A DNA stretch of 64,000 bases, taken from assembly GCF_007483665.1 (NCBI RefSeq), contig NZ_ML660184.1:350932-414931 (forward strand). The letters run 5' to 3'. Below are positions 1 through 8,667 of the stretch, piece by piece. The notes below the pieces were generated by a model, which saw only the letters and a list, made by a program, of their open reading frames with translations, was not told the DNA's origin and ran no database searches. A program made the position numbers and the translations under genes. The first letter of the stretch is position 1. The number at the start of each line of letters is the position of its first letter. The stretch comes from Catellatospora sichuanensis. Its GTDB lineage: Bacteria; Actinomycetota; Actinomycetes; Mycobacteriales; Micromonosporaceae.

Positions 1-607
1 ACGCCCGGATCATCACGACCGGGTCGTTGTGCTTCACGCTGATCTTGATGTCACGGAAGCCGTGCTCCTCGAACAGCGAGCACTCCCACAGCGCCGATTC
101 GACCAGCGCCTCTGCGGTGGGCTTGCCGTACTTCTCCAGCAGGCGCTTGTCCAGCGAGCCCGCGTTCACGCCGATGCGGATCGGCACGCCGGCCGCCGCG
201 GCCGCCGCGGCGATCTCCTTGACCTTGTCGTCGAACTGCCGGATGTTGCCCGGGTTCACCCGCACCGCCGCGCACCCGGCGTCGATCGCCGCGAACACGT
301 ACTTGGGCTGGAAGTGGATGTCGGCGATCACCGGGATCGGCGACTTGCGCGCGATCGCGGGCAGCGCCTCGACGTCGTCCTGGGACGGCACCGCCACCCG
401 CACGATCTGGCAGCCGGACGCGGTGAGCTCCGCGATCTGCTGCAGGGTCGCGTTGACGTCGGAGGTCAGGGTGGTCGTCATCGACTGCACGCTGATCGGC
501 GCTCCGCCGCCGACCGGCACGCTGCCGACCATGATCTGCCGGCTCTGGCGCCGCGGCGCGAGCGGCACGGGGGGAGCAGCCGGCATACCAAGGTTGATCG
601 CAGTCAC
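1..607 (-). CDS. ispG: 4-hydroxy-3-methylbut-2-enyl diphosphate synthase (partial)
   Basis: IspG (GcpE) carries out the penultimate MEP-pathway step: reductive opening of methylerythritol cyclodiphosphate to HMBPP by a cytosolic 4Fe-4S enzyme. About 202 N-terminal residues are present and the rest lies beyond the left edge. After a short proline/arginine-rich head comes the family core, with [20 protein letters not shown] followed by [11 protein letters not shown]. The Fe-S cysteines are C-terminal and not visible. The GTG at 607 is chosen because nothing upstream fits and it lies 7 bases beyond the rseP stop. It forms one transcription unit with rseP and dxr, the order seen in most actinobacteria. 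Confidence 0.93.
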   Translation of the reverse strand, partial: MTAINLGMPAAPPVPLAPRRQSRQIMVGSVPVGGGAPISVQSMTTTLTSDVNATLQQIAELTASGCQIVRVAVPSQDDVEALPAIARKSPIPVIADIHFQPKYVFAAIDAGCAAVRVNPGNIRQFDDKVKEIAAAAAAAGVPIRIGVNAGSLDKRLLEKYGKPTAEALVESALWECSLFEEHGFRDIKISVKHNDPVVMIRA

Positions 608-614
608 AGCACAC

Positions 615-1835
615 TCACTTGTAGATCGAGATGGGGTTGACGAGGTCCGCGGTGACGGTCAGCAGGGTGAACGCACCGAAGATCAGGATGACCGTGTAGG
701 TCAGGGGCATCAGTTTGAAGTAGTCGACCCGGCCCGGGTCGGGCTTGTGCAACCGCGCGTACACCCATGAACGAATTCTCTCGAACCAGGCGATGAACAG
801 GTGTCCCCCGTCCAGGGGAAGCAGCGGCAGCAGGTTGAAGATGCCGATGAACAGGTTGAACGCGATGAACAGTCCGACGAACATGCCCCACGCGCCCTCC
901 TGCACCGCCTCGCCGCCCAGCAGGCTGATGCCCACCACGCTGATCGGGGTGTTCGGGTCGCGCTTCTCCCCGCCGATCGCCGAGAACAGTGCCGGGATCC
1001 GCTTCGGGAACTCCTTGAGCGCGTCGAACGTGGCGCTCACCAGCGAGCCGGCGTAGCGGGCACTCGCCCCGAACGCCTCGCCGGGGCCGTACTTGACCAG
1101 GGGCGCGATCGTCGGGGTCAACCCGACGCCGATCGCGGACACCGGGCGCACGCTGCCGTCGCTCATCTCCCGCTCGACCGGCAGCGGGGTGACCTTCAGT
1201 TCGGCCGGGGCGCCGTCACGGAGCACCGTCATCGTGGCGACCTGGCCGGCCGTCAGCGGGCGGATGCCCTCGATGACGTCGCCGTAGTCGGCGACGGGCT
1301 TGCCGTTGATCGCGATCAGCTTGTCGCCGTCGCGCAGCCCCGCCAGACTGGCCGGGCTCTTCGGGTCCTGGCCGGGCACGCACTCGCGCAGCTCCGCCTT
1401 GGGCACCACGCAGTCGGTGACGTTGATGATCGCGGGCTGCGAGGCATTGCCCTCCGGCAGTGCCGGGTTGGGCAGGCCGGAGAAGACCGCCAGCCCCCAG
1501 ATCGCGACCGCGGCCAGGATGAAGTGCACGATCGAGCCGGCCGACATCACGATCGAGCGCTTCCACACCGGGAAGCGCCACATCGCCTTCGGGTCGTCGG
1601 CGTCCTCGTCCTGCGGCGTCATGCCGACGATCTTGACGAAGCCGCCGAGCGGGATGCCCTTGACGCCGTACTCGGTCTCGCCGCGGCGGAACGACCAGAG
1701 AGTGGGACCGAAGCCTACGAAATAACGGGTCACCTTCATGCCGAAGGCCTTCGCCGTGCCCATGTGGCCGGCTTCGTGCAGGCTTACGGAGATCAGGATG
1801 ACAAGCGCGAAGAGGGTGATCCCCAGGGCGTTCAT
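615..1835 (-). CDS. rseP: RIP metalloprotease, site-2 protease family
   Basis: This is an intramembrane zinc protease of family M50 (RseP/Rip1 type), which typically cleaves anti-sigma factors within the membrane. The first transmembrane helix carries HEAGH at residues 20-24, with the two zinc His and the catalytic Glu. A PDZ domain lies around residues 160-220. The second metal motif, [11 protein letters not shown], is at about 334-344 and a last hydrophobic helix precedes the C-terminus. Length 406 aa is normal. Its ATG overlaps the dxr stop by one base (TGATG), so translation is probably coupled. The natural substrate cannot be read from the window. Confidence 0.95.
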   Translation of the reverse strand: MNALGITLFALVILISVSLHEAGHMGTAKAFGMKVTRYFVGFGPTLWSFRRGETEYGVKGIPLGGFVKIVGMTPQDEDADDPKAMWRFPVWKRSIVMSAGSIVHFILAAVAIWGLAVFSGLPNPALPEGNASQPAIINVTDCVVPKAELRECVPGQDPKSPASLAGLRDGDKLIAINGKPVADYGDVIEGIRPLTAGQVATMTVLRDGAPAELKVTPLPVEREMSDGSVRPVSAIGVGLTPTIAPLVKYGPGEAFGASARYAGSLVSATFDALKEFPKRIPALFSAIGGEKRDPNTPISVVGISLLGGEAVQEGAWGMFVGLFIAFNLFIGIFNLLPLLPLDGGHLFIAWFERIRSWVYARLHKPDPGRVDYFKLMPLTYTVILIFGAFTLLTVTADLVNPISIYK

Positions 1836-3034
1836 CAGGCGCTCTTCTCCTTGATCAGGTCATGTGCGCGCGTGCGCGCCCAGTGCTCCGCGGCGAGCAC
1901 GTCCTCGACGGTACCCGGTTCGTCGAAGTCGGGCGCACCCTCGAGGATCTCCGCGACGGTGTCGACGATGGCCAGGAACGGCAGACGGCCCGCTGTGAAA
2001 GCCGCCACACACTCCTCGTTCGCGGCGTTGTAGATCGCCGGTCGGCAGCGCCCGGCCCGGCCCGCGGCCTTGGCCAGCTCCACCGCCGGGAACGCCTCGT
2101 TGTCCAGCGGGCGCAGCTCCCAGTTGTGCGCCAGCGTCCAGTCGACCGGCGCGGCCGCCTCGGGCACCCGGTCCGGCCAGCCCAGCGCCAGCGCGATCGG
2201 CAGCCGCATGTCCGGCGGGCTGGCCTGGGCCAGCGTCGAGCCGTCGGTGAACTCGACGAGGGAGTGCAGCACCGACTGCGGGTGCACCATCACCTCGATG
2301 TCGTCGTACGCCACGTCGAACAGCTCGTGCGCCTCGATCACCTCGAGGCCCTTGTTCACCAGCGTCGCCGAGTTGATCGTCACCACCGGGCCCATGTCCC
2401 AGGTCGGGTGCTTGAGCGCCTCCTCGACGGTGACCGCGCCCAGCTCCTCGCGGCGGCGGCCGCGGAACGCGCCCCCGCTCGCGGTCAGGATCAGCTTGCG
2501 CACCTCGGCCCGCGTGCCGCCGCGCAGGCACTGCGCCAGCGCCGAGTGCTCGCTGTCCACCGGCACGAGCTGGCCCGGCTTTGCCACCGCCCGCACCAGC
2601 GGGCCGCCGGCCACCAGCGACTCCTTGTTGGCCAGCGCGAGGATGCGCCCGGCCCGCAGCGCGGCCAGCGTCGGCGCGAGCCCGAGCGAGCCGACCACGC
2701 CGTTGAGCACGATGTCCGCGGGCCACTGGGCCAGTTCCGTCATCGCCTGCGGGCCGGCGAGGATCTTCGGCAGCTTGAAGTCGCCGGACGACCACCCGCG
2801 GCGCTGCGCCTCGGCGTAGAACGCCAGCTGCAGGTCCTGCGCGGAGGTGGATTTCGCCACGCCGACGGCCTCGACCCCCAGCTCCAGCGCCTGCTGTGCC
2901 AGCAGGGCCACGTTGCCGCCGCCCGCGCCCAGGGCGACCACCCGGAACCGGTCCGGGTTGCGGCGCACGATGTCTATGGCCTGGGTGCCGATCGACCCGG
3001 TGGAGCCGAGCAGCACGATCTCGCGGGGGATCAT
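1835..3034 (-). CDS. dxr: 1-deoxy-D-xylulose 5-phosphate reductoisomerase
   Basis: Dxr converts DXP to 2-C-methyl-D-erythritol 4-phosphate with NADPH, the committed MEP step and the target of fosmidomycin. The Rossmann motif GSTGSIG is at residues 10-16. Family motifs include [26 protein letters not shown] (the flexible substrate loop) and HPTWDMG, with [13 protein letters not shown] in the metal/substrate region. Length 399 aa is typical. The ATG at 3034 directly precedes the nucleotide-binding strand, as usual. It is the first gene of dxr-rseP-ispG. Its usual upstream neighbour rlmN is about 18 kb away in this genome. Confidence 0.97.
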   Translation of the reverse strand: MIPREIVLLGSTGSIGTQAIDIVRRNPDRFRVVALGAGGGNVALLAQQALELGVEAVGVAKSTSAQDLQLAFYAEAQRRGWSSGDFKLPKILAGPQAMTELAQWPADIVLNGVVGSLGLAPTLAALRAGRILALANKESLVAGGPLVRAVAKPGQLVPVDSEHSALAQCLRGGTRAEVRKLILTASGGAFRGRRREELGAVTVEEALKHPTWDMGPVVTINSATLVNKGLEVIEAHELFDVAYDDIEVMVHPQSVLHSLVEFTDGSTLAQASPPDMRLPIALALGWPDRVPEAAAPVDWTLAHNWELRPLDNEAFPAVELAKAAGRAGRCRPAIYNAANEECVAAFTAGRLPFLAIVDTVAEILEGAPDFDEPGTVEDVLAAEHWARTRAHDLIKEKSA

Positions 3035-3076
3035 GCCTTCATTCTCGCCGAGCCCGCCGGGTGCCCACTGAGCGGG

Positions 3077-3667
3077 CTACTCGTCGAGCAGGTCGGCCGG
3101 GTCGATCTCGAACGCGAACGGCTCCCGCATCACGAACCGGGTGCCCGCCGCAGCCGCCGCCACCGGCTGGTACTCCCCCTCGACGAGGGAGTGCAGCGCC
3201 ACCACCGGCACCCGGTTGCGGCACTCGACCCGCATGAACCAGGGCACGCCCGCCGCCGCGTACTGCTTGGGCCGGTCGATGATGTCCTTGCGCCGATTCC
3301 CGGGCGAGACGATCTCGCCCAGTAACAGCGCGTCCGCGATGTTCATGGCCACCTTGCCGCCACCCGACTGCCGGAAGACTCCGAAGTCCGGAATGAAGAG
3401 ATCATCGCCTGAGATCAGATTGACCTCCGGATAGGCGAACAGCCCGACCGCCTTCGCCGCCTGCCGGAGCGCATAGACGAGCTCAGTGCTGACGGTCTGA
3501 TGATCCACATTCGCGTGGGGGGACACGATCACACTCCCGCGGAAGACCTCGATCTTGCGGCCATTCGTTTCCGGGAGGAGCCGCAGCGCAAGGTCGGCAG
3601 TCCACTCCTCGATCGAGGTCCACTCCTCGATCGTGTGCAACTGCCGTGCTCTCGCCGGTGCCGCCAT
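3077..3667 (-). CDS. Uma2 family (DUF820) restriction-endonuclease-fold protein
   Basis: The 196-aa protein has the Uma2/DUF820 layout, a PD-(D/E)XK nuclease fold found as many paralogues in actinobacteria and cyanobacteria. Diagnostic parts are the strand IEVFRGSVIVSPHANVDHQ, then FIPDFGVFRQ with the putative metal Asp, EIVSPGNRRKDIIDRPKQY with the Glu...Lys pair, and AGVPWFMRVE. The biochemical role of the family is not settled. The N-terminus contains an internal repeat (IEEWTSIEEWT) matching a direct repeat in the DNA near 3604-3635. It stands alone between dxr and the YcxB-like operon, and transposition or nuclease activity is unproven. Confidence 0.85.
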   Translation of the reverse strand: MAAPARARQLHTIEEWTSIEEWTADLALRLLPETNGRKIEVFRGSVIVSPHANVDHQTVSTELVYALRQAAKAVGLFAYPEVNLISGDDLFIPDFGVFRQSGGGKVAMNIADALLLGEIVSPGNRRKDIIDRPKQYAAAGVPWFMRVECRNRVPVVALHSLVEGEYQPVAAAAAGTRFVMREPFAFEIDPADLLDE

Positions 3668-3763
3668 CGCGCTTCACCCCCTTCCGCGGGGAGATTCTGC
3701 CGACACCAGCCTAACGGCGCATTCCGTACCGCGGCAGGTGTCGCATATCGGATCAGGGCGGTG

Positions 3764-4261
3764 TCAGGCCGCGTGCGCCGCGACACGGCCGTTCTCCACC
3801 AGCGCCGCAGCGAGGCGGCAGGCCTGCTCGAAGTGCTCGGTCTGCACGGCTTCGCGCGGGACGAAGAACAGCACCTGGGGACCGCTGAACACCAGCAGGC
3901 CGTCGCCGTCCACGTGCTGAGCGGTGGCCAGCGAGGCCGAGTACCGGCTGAAGGACTGCGCCGTCGTCACCTCGACGGTGTCGGCGGACAAGACCATCTC
4001 GCGGGCGAGCAGCGCGAGCGGCGGCAGTCCGCGCACCTCCCGGCGCACCACCACGCGCGGCAGGAACCAGGAGACGGCACCGCCGACGATGAGCACCCAC
4101 GCGGTCACGCCGCCACCGGTGACCAGCACCAGGAGCCCCATCGCGAGTACGCACAGCGCCGCGGTGCGCATCAGCGTCCAGCGGCGCGCCCCCCAGGTCT
4201 GATACACCCAACGCCAATGCCCCGCCGTCGGCGTGAAGCTCAATCGGACGTCGCCTGTCAT
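3764..4261 (-). CDS. YcxB-like membrane protein
   Basis: A 165-aa protein with two adjacent hydrophobic segments near residues 30-70 (AALCVLAMGLLVLVTGGGVTAW, described here only by its ends) followed by a soluble beta-rich C-terminal half of YcxB-like type, including ADTVEVTTAQSFSRYSAS and LFFVPREA. Such domains resemble membrane-proximal PH folds and have no assigned function. Its ATG overlaps the stop of the upstream GNAT gene by four bases (ATGA). It is therefore the last gene of a three-gene translationally coupled operon whose first gene encodes a related architecture. The family call rests on topology and the VPREA-type C-terminus. Confidence 0.65.
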   Translation of the reverse strand: MTGDVRLSFTPTAGHWRWVYQTWGARRWTLMRTAALCVLAMGLLVLVTGGGVTAWVLIVGGAVSWFLPRVVVRREVRGLPPLALLAREMVLSADTVEVTTAQSFSRYSASLATAQHVDGDGLLVFSGPQVLFFVPREAVQTEHFEQACRLAAALVENGRVAAHAA

Positions 4262-4797
4262 GCGGTCCCCTCTTTCCCGATCATGTAGAGCTCGGCCTCG
4301 ATGTCGTACCAGCGGTGGGTGCGGCCGACGCGGGTCATGCCGATGCGGCGCATCACGGCCAGCGAGGGCGCGTTGTCGGGGCGGGCGATGGCGTGGATCT
4401 CGGCCAGCCCCAGCGCCCACCCGTACGCGAGCACGGCCCGTGCCGACTCCGTGGCATACCCGTGCCCCCAGCAGTCGGGGTGGAAGTGCCAGCCGATCTC
4501 GACCTCGCCCCGACCGGGCCCGTCGGCCGGCTCGGGCAGCGGCTTGAGCAGCACCGACCCGGCGATCACGCCGGTGTCGCGTTGCTCGACGGCCCACACG
4601 CCGTAACCGGGTTCGGCGGCGTAGAACTCGCGTCGCCGGTCGATGACGAGCTGCGACTGCGCCGGTTCGGCCAGCGGCGTGGGCATGCCGAGCCAGCGGG
4701 TGACCTCTTGCCGCCGGTAGATGTCGTAGTTGCGCGCCAGGTCGGCGGGGCTGTCGGTCCACTCGCGGACGAGCAGCCGCCCGGTCTCCAGGTGCAT
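4258..4797 (-). CDS. GNAT family N-acetyltransferase
   Basis: A 179-aa acyltransferase of the RimJ/RimL-like GNAT group, expected to transfer an acyl group from acyl-CoA to an amine. Visible features are the N-terminal ETGRLLVREW strand, EIGWHFHPDCWGHGYATESA (motif A with the acyl-CoA pyrophosphate-binding G-H-G-Y-A-T segment) and ARPDNAPSLAVMRRIGM (motif B). The ATG at 4797 shares one base with the stop of the upstream gene, and its own stop overlaps the next start by four. It is sandwiched between two YcxB-like membrane proteins, so it may modify a component they handle. The substrate is unknown. Confidence 0.88.
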   Translation of the reverse strand: MHLETGRLLVREWTDSPADLARNYDIYRRQEVTRWLGMPTPLAEPAQSQLVIDRRREFYAAEPGYGVWAVEQRDTGVIAGSVLLKPLPEPADGPGRGEVEIGWHFHPDCWGHGYATESARAVLAYGWALGLAEIHAIARPDNAPSLAVMRRIGMTRVGRTHRWYDIEAELYMIGKEGTA

Positions 4798-5342
4798 CAG
4801 ACCTCCGCCGGTGGGGGCACGTCGTCGGGTCGGCCCACCCGGTGGGCGTACCGGTCGACGACGGCGGCCAGCGCCGCGTCGTCGGCCGGGGTGATCAGCC
4901 GCCGCGGCACCGCGACCTCGCCCACCCCGGCGGCGACGAACTTCCAGAAGTGCTCGAGCCGGACGACCTGGGACAGGCCGGACCAGTGGAAGAAGACCTC
5001 CCCGCTGCCGGTCGTCAGCCGCACCCCCAGCACGTCGACCAGGATCGTCATCGGGGCGTACTTCACGTCGGGGGTGTTGCGCACCATCAGCCACGCGGTC
5101 AGCGCCGCATCGCCCGCGAAGATCACGGTGAGCAGTCCGAGCCAGACCGCGCCGAACGGGAAAGGCCAGGCCAGCCCTTCGTCCCACAGGTAGAACATCC
5201 AGGCCGTGACCGTGGCGCTCACCAGCGCCAGCACCGTGCTCACCCGGTTCTGGTCCGCACGGTGCTGCCCGGCGAGGCGACTGTATTCGGTCCGATCCCA
5301 CAGCCAGGTCACCTGGACCGCATCCTCACCGTGCAGCTGCAT
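4797..5342 (-). CDS. YcxB-like membrane protein, first gene of operon
   Basis: A 181-aa protein with a charged N-terminus (WLWDRTEYSRLAGQHRADQN), two hydrophobic segments at about residues 33-80, and a C-terminal half containing MTILVDVLGVRLTTGSGEVF, FHWSGLSQVV and VPRRLIT, the YcxB-like pattern. The last motif matches VPREA in the third gene of the operon, so the two are probably distant paralogues. The ATG at 5342 is selected because the protein then begins just before the recognisable domain. No strong Shine-Dalgarno sequence precedes it. Function unknown. Confidence 0.66.
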   Translation of the reverse strand: MQLHGEDAVQVTWLWDRTEYSRLAGQHRADQNRVSTVLALVSATVTAWMFYLWDEGLAWPFPFGAVWLGLLTVIFAGDAALTAWLMVRNTPDVKYAPMTILVDVLGVRLTTGSGEVFFHWSGLSQVVRLEHFWKFVAAGVGEVAVPRRLITPADDAALAAVVDRYAHRVGRPDDVPPPAEV

Positions 5343-5472
5343 CGGGGCAGTATCGCCAGGCGCCCGTGGAAGGTCAACGCGCACTCCGCGGCCCCAGGTC
5401 AGGCCCTGCTCACCTCCTGGCGAACGGCGGAGCCTACGGGTGGCAGCGCTTACGGCTGCCGACGGCGAAACC

Positions 5473-5502
5473 TGCCGGACCCGGCGGCGGCCGGGCCCGG
5501 CA
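5473..5502. terminator. GC-rich hairpin after PhoX-family gene
   Basis: Arms at 5473-5484 and 5491-5502 (TGCCGGACCCGG and CCGGGCCCGGCA, one mismatch) enclose a six-base loop. It starts 12 bases past the stop of the 5514-6683 gene, so it probably ends that transcript. There is no U-run, as is common in actinobacteria. Confidence 0.55.
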
Positions 5503-5513
5503 AGCCGATCCAC

Positions 5514-6683
5514 TCAGCCGCGGAAGGGGCCGGTGACCTCGTACGTGATGCCGCCGGAACCCGACTTCGCGCCGGATACGCCGCGCTGGGAGGAGAAGTA
5601 GAGCCGGTTGCCGACCGGGTTGAAGGCCGGGCCGGTGATCTCCGAAGCGCCCTGCCCGGTCAGGCGCAGGAACGGCGCGATGACGCCCTCCGCGGTGATG
5701 ACGTTGATCTCCATGTTGCCGCCGTCCTCGGCCACGTACAGGTCGGCGCCGCGGGGCGCGCCGGTGATGTTGTCCACGCCGGTCAGCGGAGGCGTGCCGC
5801 TCACCAGCGAGTCGTCGTACGCCAGGCCGACGGTCGAGTCGACGGCGTCGTACGCCCACACCCGGTTGTCGCCCTTGGTGGTGAAGTAGCAGGTCCCGCG
5901 GTCGTACCAGCAGCCCTCGCCGCCGTCGAACCGCAGCGCGGCGCTCACCTGCTTGCGGGTGGGCACCGGGAAGCCGTCCCGGTCCGGGACGTCCTGCCAG
6001 GTGACCGGGCCGGACGTGGTGCCCGACGGAGCGCAGAGCACCTGGAGCCGTCCGGTGTTCAGGTCGCCCCACACGTCGGGCACGAAGCGGTAGAAGCAGC
6101 CGTCGCCCTCGTCCTCGGTGAGGTAGACGACCCGGCGGTCCGGGTCGCACGCGGCGGCCTCGTGCTTGAACCGGCCCATCCGGGTGCGCTCGCGGGCCGG
6201 CTGCACGCCCCACGGGTCGGTCTCCATGACCCGGCCGAGGGCGATCTCCTCGCACGACAGCCAGGTGTGCCACGGCGTGGCCCCGCCCGCGCAGTTCACG
6301 CTGGTGCCGGACAGGATCCGGTACGCCGAGTGGATGCTCCCGTCCGGGCCGAACCTGATCGCCGACGCGCCGCCGACGACCGGGATCTCCGAGTTGGACA
6401 CGTAGATCCAGCCCGCGCCGTCGGCGAAGCACGCGCCGCCGTCGGGCGCCCAGTGCCAGCCGTACGCCGTGCCCGGCACGCTCTGCCCGGAGCGCGCGAT
6501 CACCCGGCTGGTGAAGCCCGCGGGCAGCTGCACGCCGTTGCCGTCGGCCGCCACCAGCCCGCCGTAGGGACTCTGCCCGGGCTGGGCGACCGCGGCGAAC
6601 GCCTCCTGCCACAGCGCGCCCGAGAACGCGGCCGCTCCGGCGCCGACGACGCCTGCCCGCAGCACCTGACGTCGGTCCATCAC
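5514..6683 (-). CDS. Tat-exported PhoX family (DUF839) protein, copy A
   Basis: About 389 aa, related to the PhoX alkaline phosphatase group. The N-terminus has a twin-arginine signal (DRRQVLRAGVVGAGAAAFSG with AFA before the mature part), so the protein should be exported folded. Conserved blocks include NCAGGATPWHTWLSCEE, a Glu pair in the region that binds metal in PhoX, followed by LTEDEGDGCFYRF, GGEGCWYDRGTCYFTTKGDN and YVAEDGGNMEI. Classic PhoX is much longer, so phosphatase activity is not assured. It lies 16 bases downstream of a close paralogue. The start may be the GTG at 6683 or the ATG at 6680; the latter is better spaced from GGAGGGA. Confidence 0.82.
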   Translation of the reverse strand: MMDRRQVLRAGVVGAGAAAFSGALWQEAFAAVAQPGQSPYGGLVAADGNGVQLPAGFTSRVIARSGQSVPGTAYGWHWAPDGGACFADGAGWIYVSNSEIPVVGGASAIRFGPDGSIHSAYRILSGTSVNCAGGATPWHTWLSCEEIALGRVMETDPWGVQPARERTRMGRFKHEAAACDPDRRVVYLTEDEGDGCFYRFVPDVWGDLNTGRLQVLCAPSGTTSGPVTWQDVPDRDGFPVPTRKQVSAALRFDGGEGCWYDRGTCYFTTKGDNRVWAYDAVDSTVGLAYDDSLVSGTPPLTGVDNITGAPRGADLYVAEDGGNMEINVITAEGVIAPFLRLTGQGASEITGPAFNPVGNRLYFSSQRGVSGAKSGSGGITYEVTGPFRG

Positions 6684-6699
6684 GTCCCTCCCGTCCGGC

Positions 6700-7854
6700 T
6701 CAGGACCGGAACGGCCCGGTGACCTCGTACGTGATCCCGCCGGACGAGGAACCCGAGGTGCCCCGCTGGGACGAGAAATAGAAGCGGTTGCCGGCCGGGT
6801 TGAACGCCGGTCCGGTGACCTCCGAGGAGCTCTGCCCCGTGATGCGCAGGAACGGCGCGATGACGTCGTCCGGGGTGATGACGCAGATCTCCAGGTTGCC
6901 GCCGTCCTCGGCGACGAACAGATCTCCGCTGGTGGCGCTGCCGGTGATGTTGTCGACCCCGGTCAGCGGCGGTGTGCCGCTCACCAGCGAGTCGTCGTAC
7001 GCCAGCTCGATCTGCGACGTCGCGGTGTTGTAGGCCCAGACTCGATTGTCGCCCTTGGTGGTGAAGTAGACGATGCCGTTGTCGTACCAGCATCCCTCGC
7101 CGCCGTTGAACCGCTTCACGCCGCTGACCTGGCTGCGGGTCGCGGTCGGCGAGCCGTCCGGGTCGGGCACGGTGGCCCAGGTGAGCGTGACGGACGTACC
7201 GGAACCGCCCTTGGCCACCTGAAGCACGCCGGAGGCGAGGTTTCCCCAGGTGTTGGGGATGAACCGGTAGAAACACCCGTTGCTCTCGTCCTCGGTCAGA
7301 TAGATGACGCGGTTGACCGGATCGCAGGCGGCGGCCTCGTGCTTGAAGCGGCCCATCGCGGGGCGGGCCACGGCCGCGTTCACGCCCCACGGGTCGGTCT
7401 CCCAGACCCGGCCGGTCGTCGTCTCCTCGCAGGACAGCCAGGTGTTCCAGGGGGTGTGCCCGCCCGCGCAGTTGGTGGAGGTGCCGGACAGGATCCGGTA
7501 CGCGCCGGTGACGGTGCCGCCGGAGTTGAACTTCACCGCCGACGCCCCGCCCGCGGACACCTCGGAGTTGGACACGTAGATCCAGCCCGAGCCGTCGGCG
7601 AAGCACGCGCCGCCGTCGGGCGCGGCGTGCCAGGTGTACGAGGTGCCGGGCACGGTCTGGCTGGACCGTGCGATGACCCGGCTGGTGAAGCCGGAGGGCA
7701 GCATGATGCCGTTCGCGTCGGCGGCCTGCAGCGCCCCGTACGGGCCCGGACCGGGCTGGGCGGGTGCGGCGAACGCCTCTTTCCACAGTGCGCCCGAGAA
7801 GGCGGCAGCGGCGCCGCCCACGACCCCGGCGCGCAACACGTTACGACGGTCCAC
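6700..7854 (-). CDS. Tat-exported PhoX family (DUF839) protein, copy B
   Basis: 384 aa, a tandem paralogue of the following gene: most blocks are shared, including PDGGACFADGSGWIYVSNSE, HTPWNTWLSCEE, YLTEDESNGCFYRF, GGEGCWYDNGIVYFTTKGDN and FVAEDGGNLEI. The Tat motif DRRNVLRAGVVG is at the N-terminus. The GTG at 7854 is chosen because GGAGG lies 8 bases upstream and translation then starts two residues before the RR pair; a longer reading frame to 7893 lacks these features. Probably cotranscribed with copy A. A calcium/iron-dependent phosphatase or a beta-propeller esterase-like role are both possible. Confidence 0.84.
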   Translation of the reverse strand: MDRRNVLRAGVVGGAAAAFSGALWKEAFAAPAQPGPGPYGALQAADANGIMLPSGFTSRVIARSSQTVPGTSYTWHAAPDGGACFADGSGWIYVSNSEVSAGGASAVKFNSGGTVTGAYRILSGTSTNCAGGHTPWNTWLSCEETTTGRVWETDPWGVNAAVARPAMGRFKHEAAACDPVNRVIYLTEDESNGCFYRFIPNTWGNLASGVLQVAKGGSGTSVTLTWATVPDPDGSPTATRSQVSGVKRFNGGEGCWYDNGIVYFTTKGDNRVWAYNTATSQIELAYDDSLVSGTPPLTGVDNITGSATSGDLFVAEDGGNLEICVITPDDVIAPFLRITGQSSSEVTGPAFNPAGNRFYFSSQRGTSGSSSGGITYEVTGPFRS

Positions 7855-7978
7855 GATAGACCTCCACGATGGTCGATGTCTGTCAGCGAGCACGCTAAGA
7901 GCCCCAGACGTCGCCCATCCCGTGGTCAGATGAACGTCTTATGTCCCAACGGTTTCCTGCCGAGGCAGGCATCCCCCA

Positions 7979-8042
7979 TGATCCGTTTTTGTGGACGCTG
8001 GATGCTGCCCTGGCGACGTCCAGCGTCCACAAAAACGGATCA
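7979..8042. repeat. 24-bp perfect inverted repeat
   Basis: Arms at 7979-8002 and 8019-8042 are exact reverse complements around a 16-base loop. They include GTGGACGCTGGA and TCCAGCGTCCAC with A/T runs at the outer half. The right arm contains the stop codon of the 8040-8639 gene, so the element can serve as its terminator. The GACGCTGG core recurs in palindromes at 16097-16155 and 57044-57108. Confidence 0.85.
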
Positions 8043-8639
8043 AAGCTTGAGCAGCCCCCGCAGATACACGGTCTTCGCCGCGAACTCACGGTCGACCCGC
8101 TCCAGCGACCACTGTCCGTGGCCGCCCCACAGGCGAAGGAAGGCCAACTCGCCCAGCTGCGCGCTGGTGTACGCCAGGTCGTCCGCCGGGCGGTTGCGTT
8201 CCTGCCACTCGACCTGCCAACCGCCCAGCCGCCGCTGCATCGCGTCACGCCTCGCGTCGTCCCACTGCTCCGGGCGGCCGTACACGCCGACGATGTGCGC
8301 CCGGCACGCATCCGCGAGCACGTTGTCTCCGTGCTCGCCAGCAACGCGGGCCGCGAGTGCCAGCACGCTCTCGACCGGGCCGTAGCGGGTGAAGTTCCCA
8401 TCGAAGGGGTAGGCAAGCAGTTCCCGGCCAACGGCCAGCACCTCACCGTCGCGGCGGTGCAGGTGCAGCCGCGTGGCCAGCTCGTCCAGGCGCTGCAACG
8501 CCTCCAAACGGGTGAAGCTGAGCCGCTTGAGCGCCATAGTCTTCATGCGCCGAAGGTCCCGCTGCGGTTCGGCGTCCGGAACGAGCGCGACTGCCAGCGT
8601 CTGCCGGGCACTCTCGGCGAGTTCGCTCAACGACGACAT
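8040..8639 (-). CDS. hypothetical protein
   Basis: A 199-aa soluble, mainly helical protein with no signal peptide or membrane segment. It starts MSSLSELAESARQTLAVAL and carries helices rich in Arg/Leu (RLEALQRLDELATRLHLH). Later features are AAYP-like packing in LAVGRELLAYPFDGNFTRYG, and a tryptophan-rich stretch GGWQVEWQERN followed by YTSAQLGELAFLRLWGG. No family was recognised, and no catalytic motif is evident. The stop codon is embedded in the inverted repeat that follows. Codon use resembles its neighbours, supporting a real gene. The ATG at 8639 has no clear Shine-Dalgarno sequence. Confidence 0.7.
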   Translation of the reverse strand: MSSLSELAESARQTLAVALVPDAEPQRDLRRMKTMALKRLSFTRLEALQRLDELATRLHLHRRDGEVLAVGRELLAYPFDGNFTRYGPVESVLALAARVAGEHGDNVLADACRAHIVGVYGRPEQWDDARRDAMQRRLGGWQVEWQERNRPADDLAYTSAQLGELAFLRLWGGHGQWSLERVDREFAAKTVYLRGLLKL

Positions 8640-8667
8640 GGCCGCGAATCGTAGCCGCCCGAACGTG

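Noticed and set aside
801-2033. 410-codon open frame opposite rseP and dxr
   Set aside because: It is the antisense shadow of two confidently identified genes, with arginine- and histidine-rich composition typical of such frames in G+C-rich DNA.
3077-3667. Transposase or IS remnant for the Uma2-type gene
   Set aside because: No terminal inverted repeats or target duplications were seen, and the family is a stand-alone nuclease fold.
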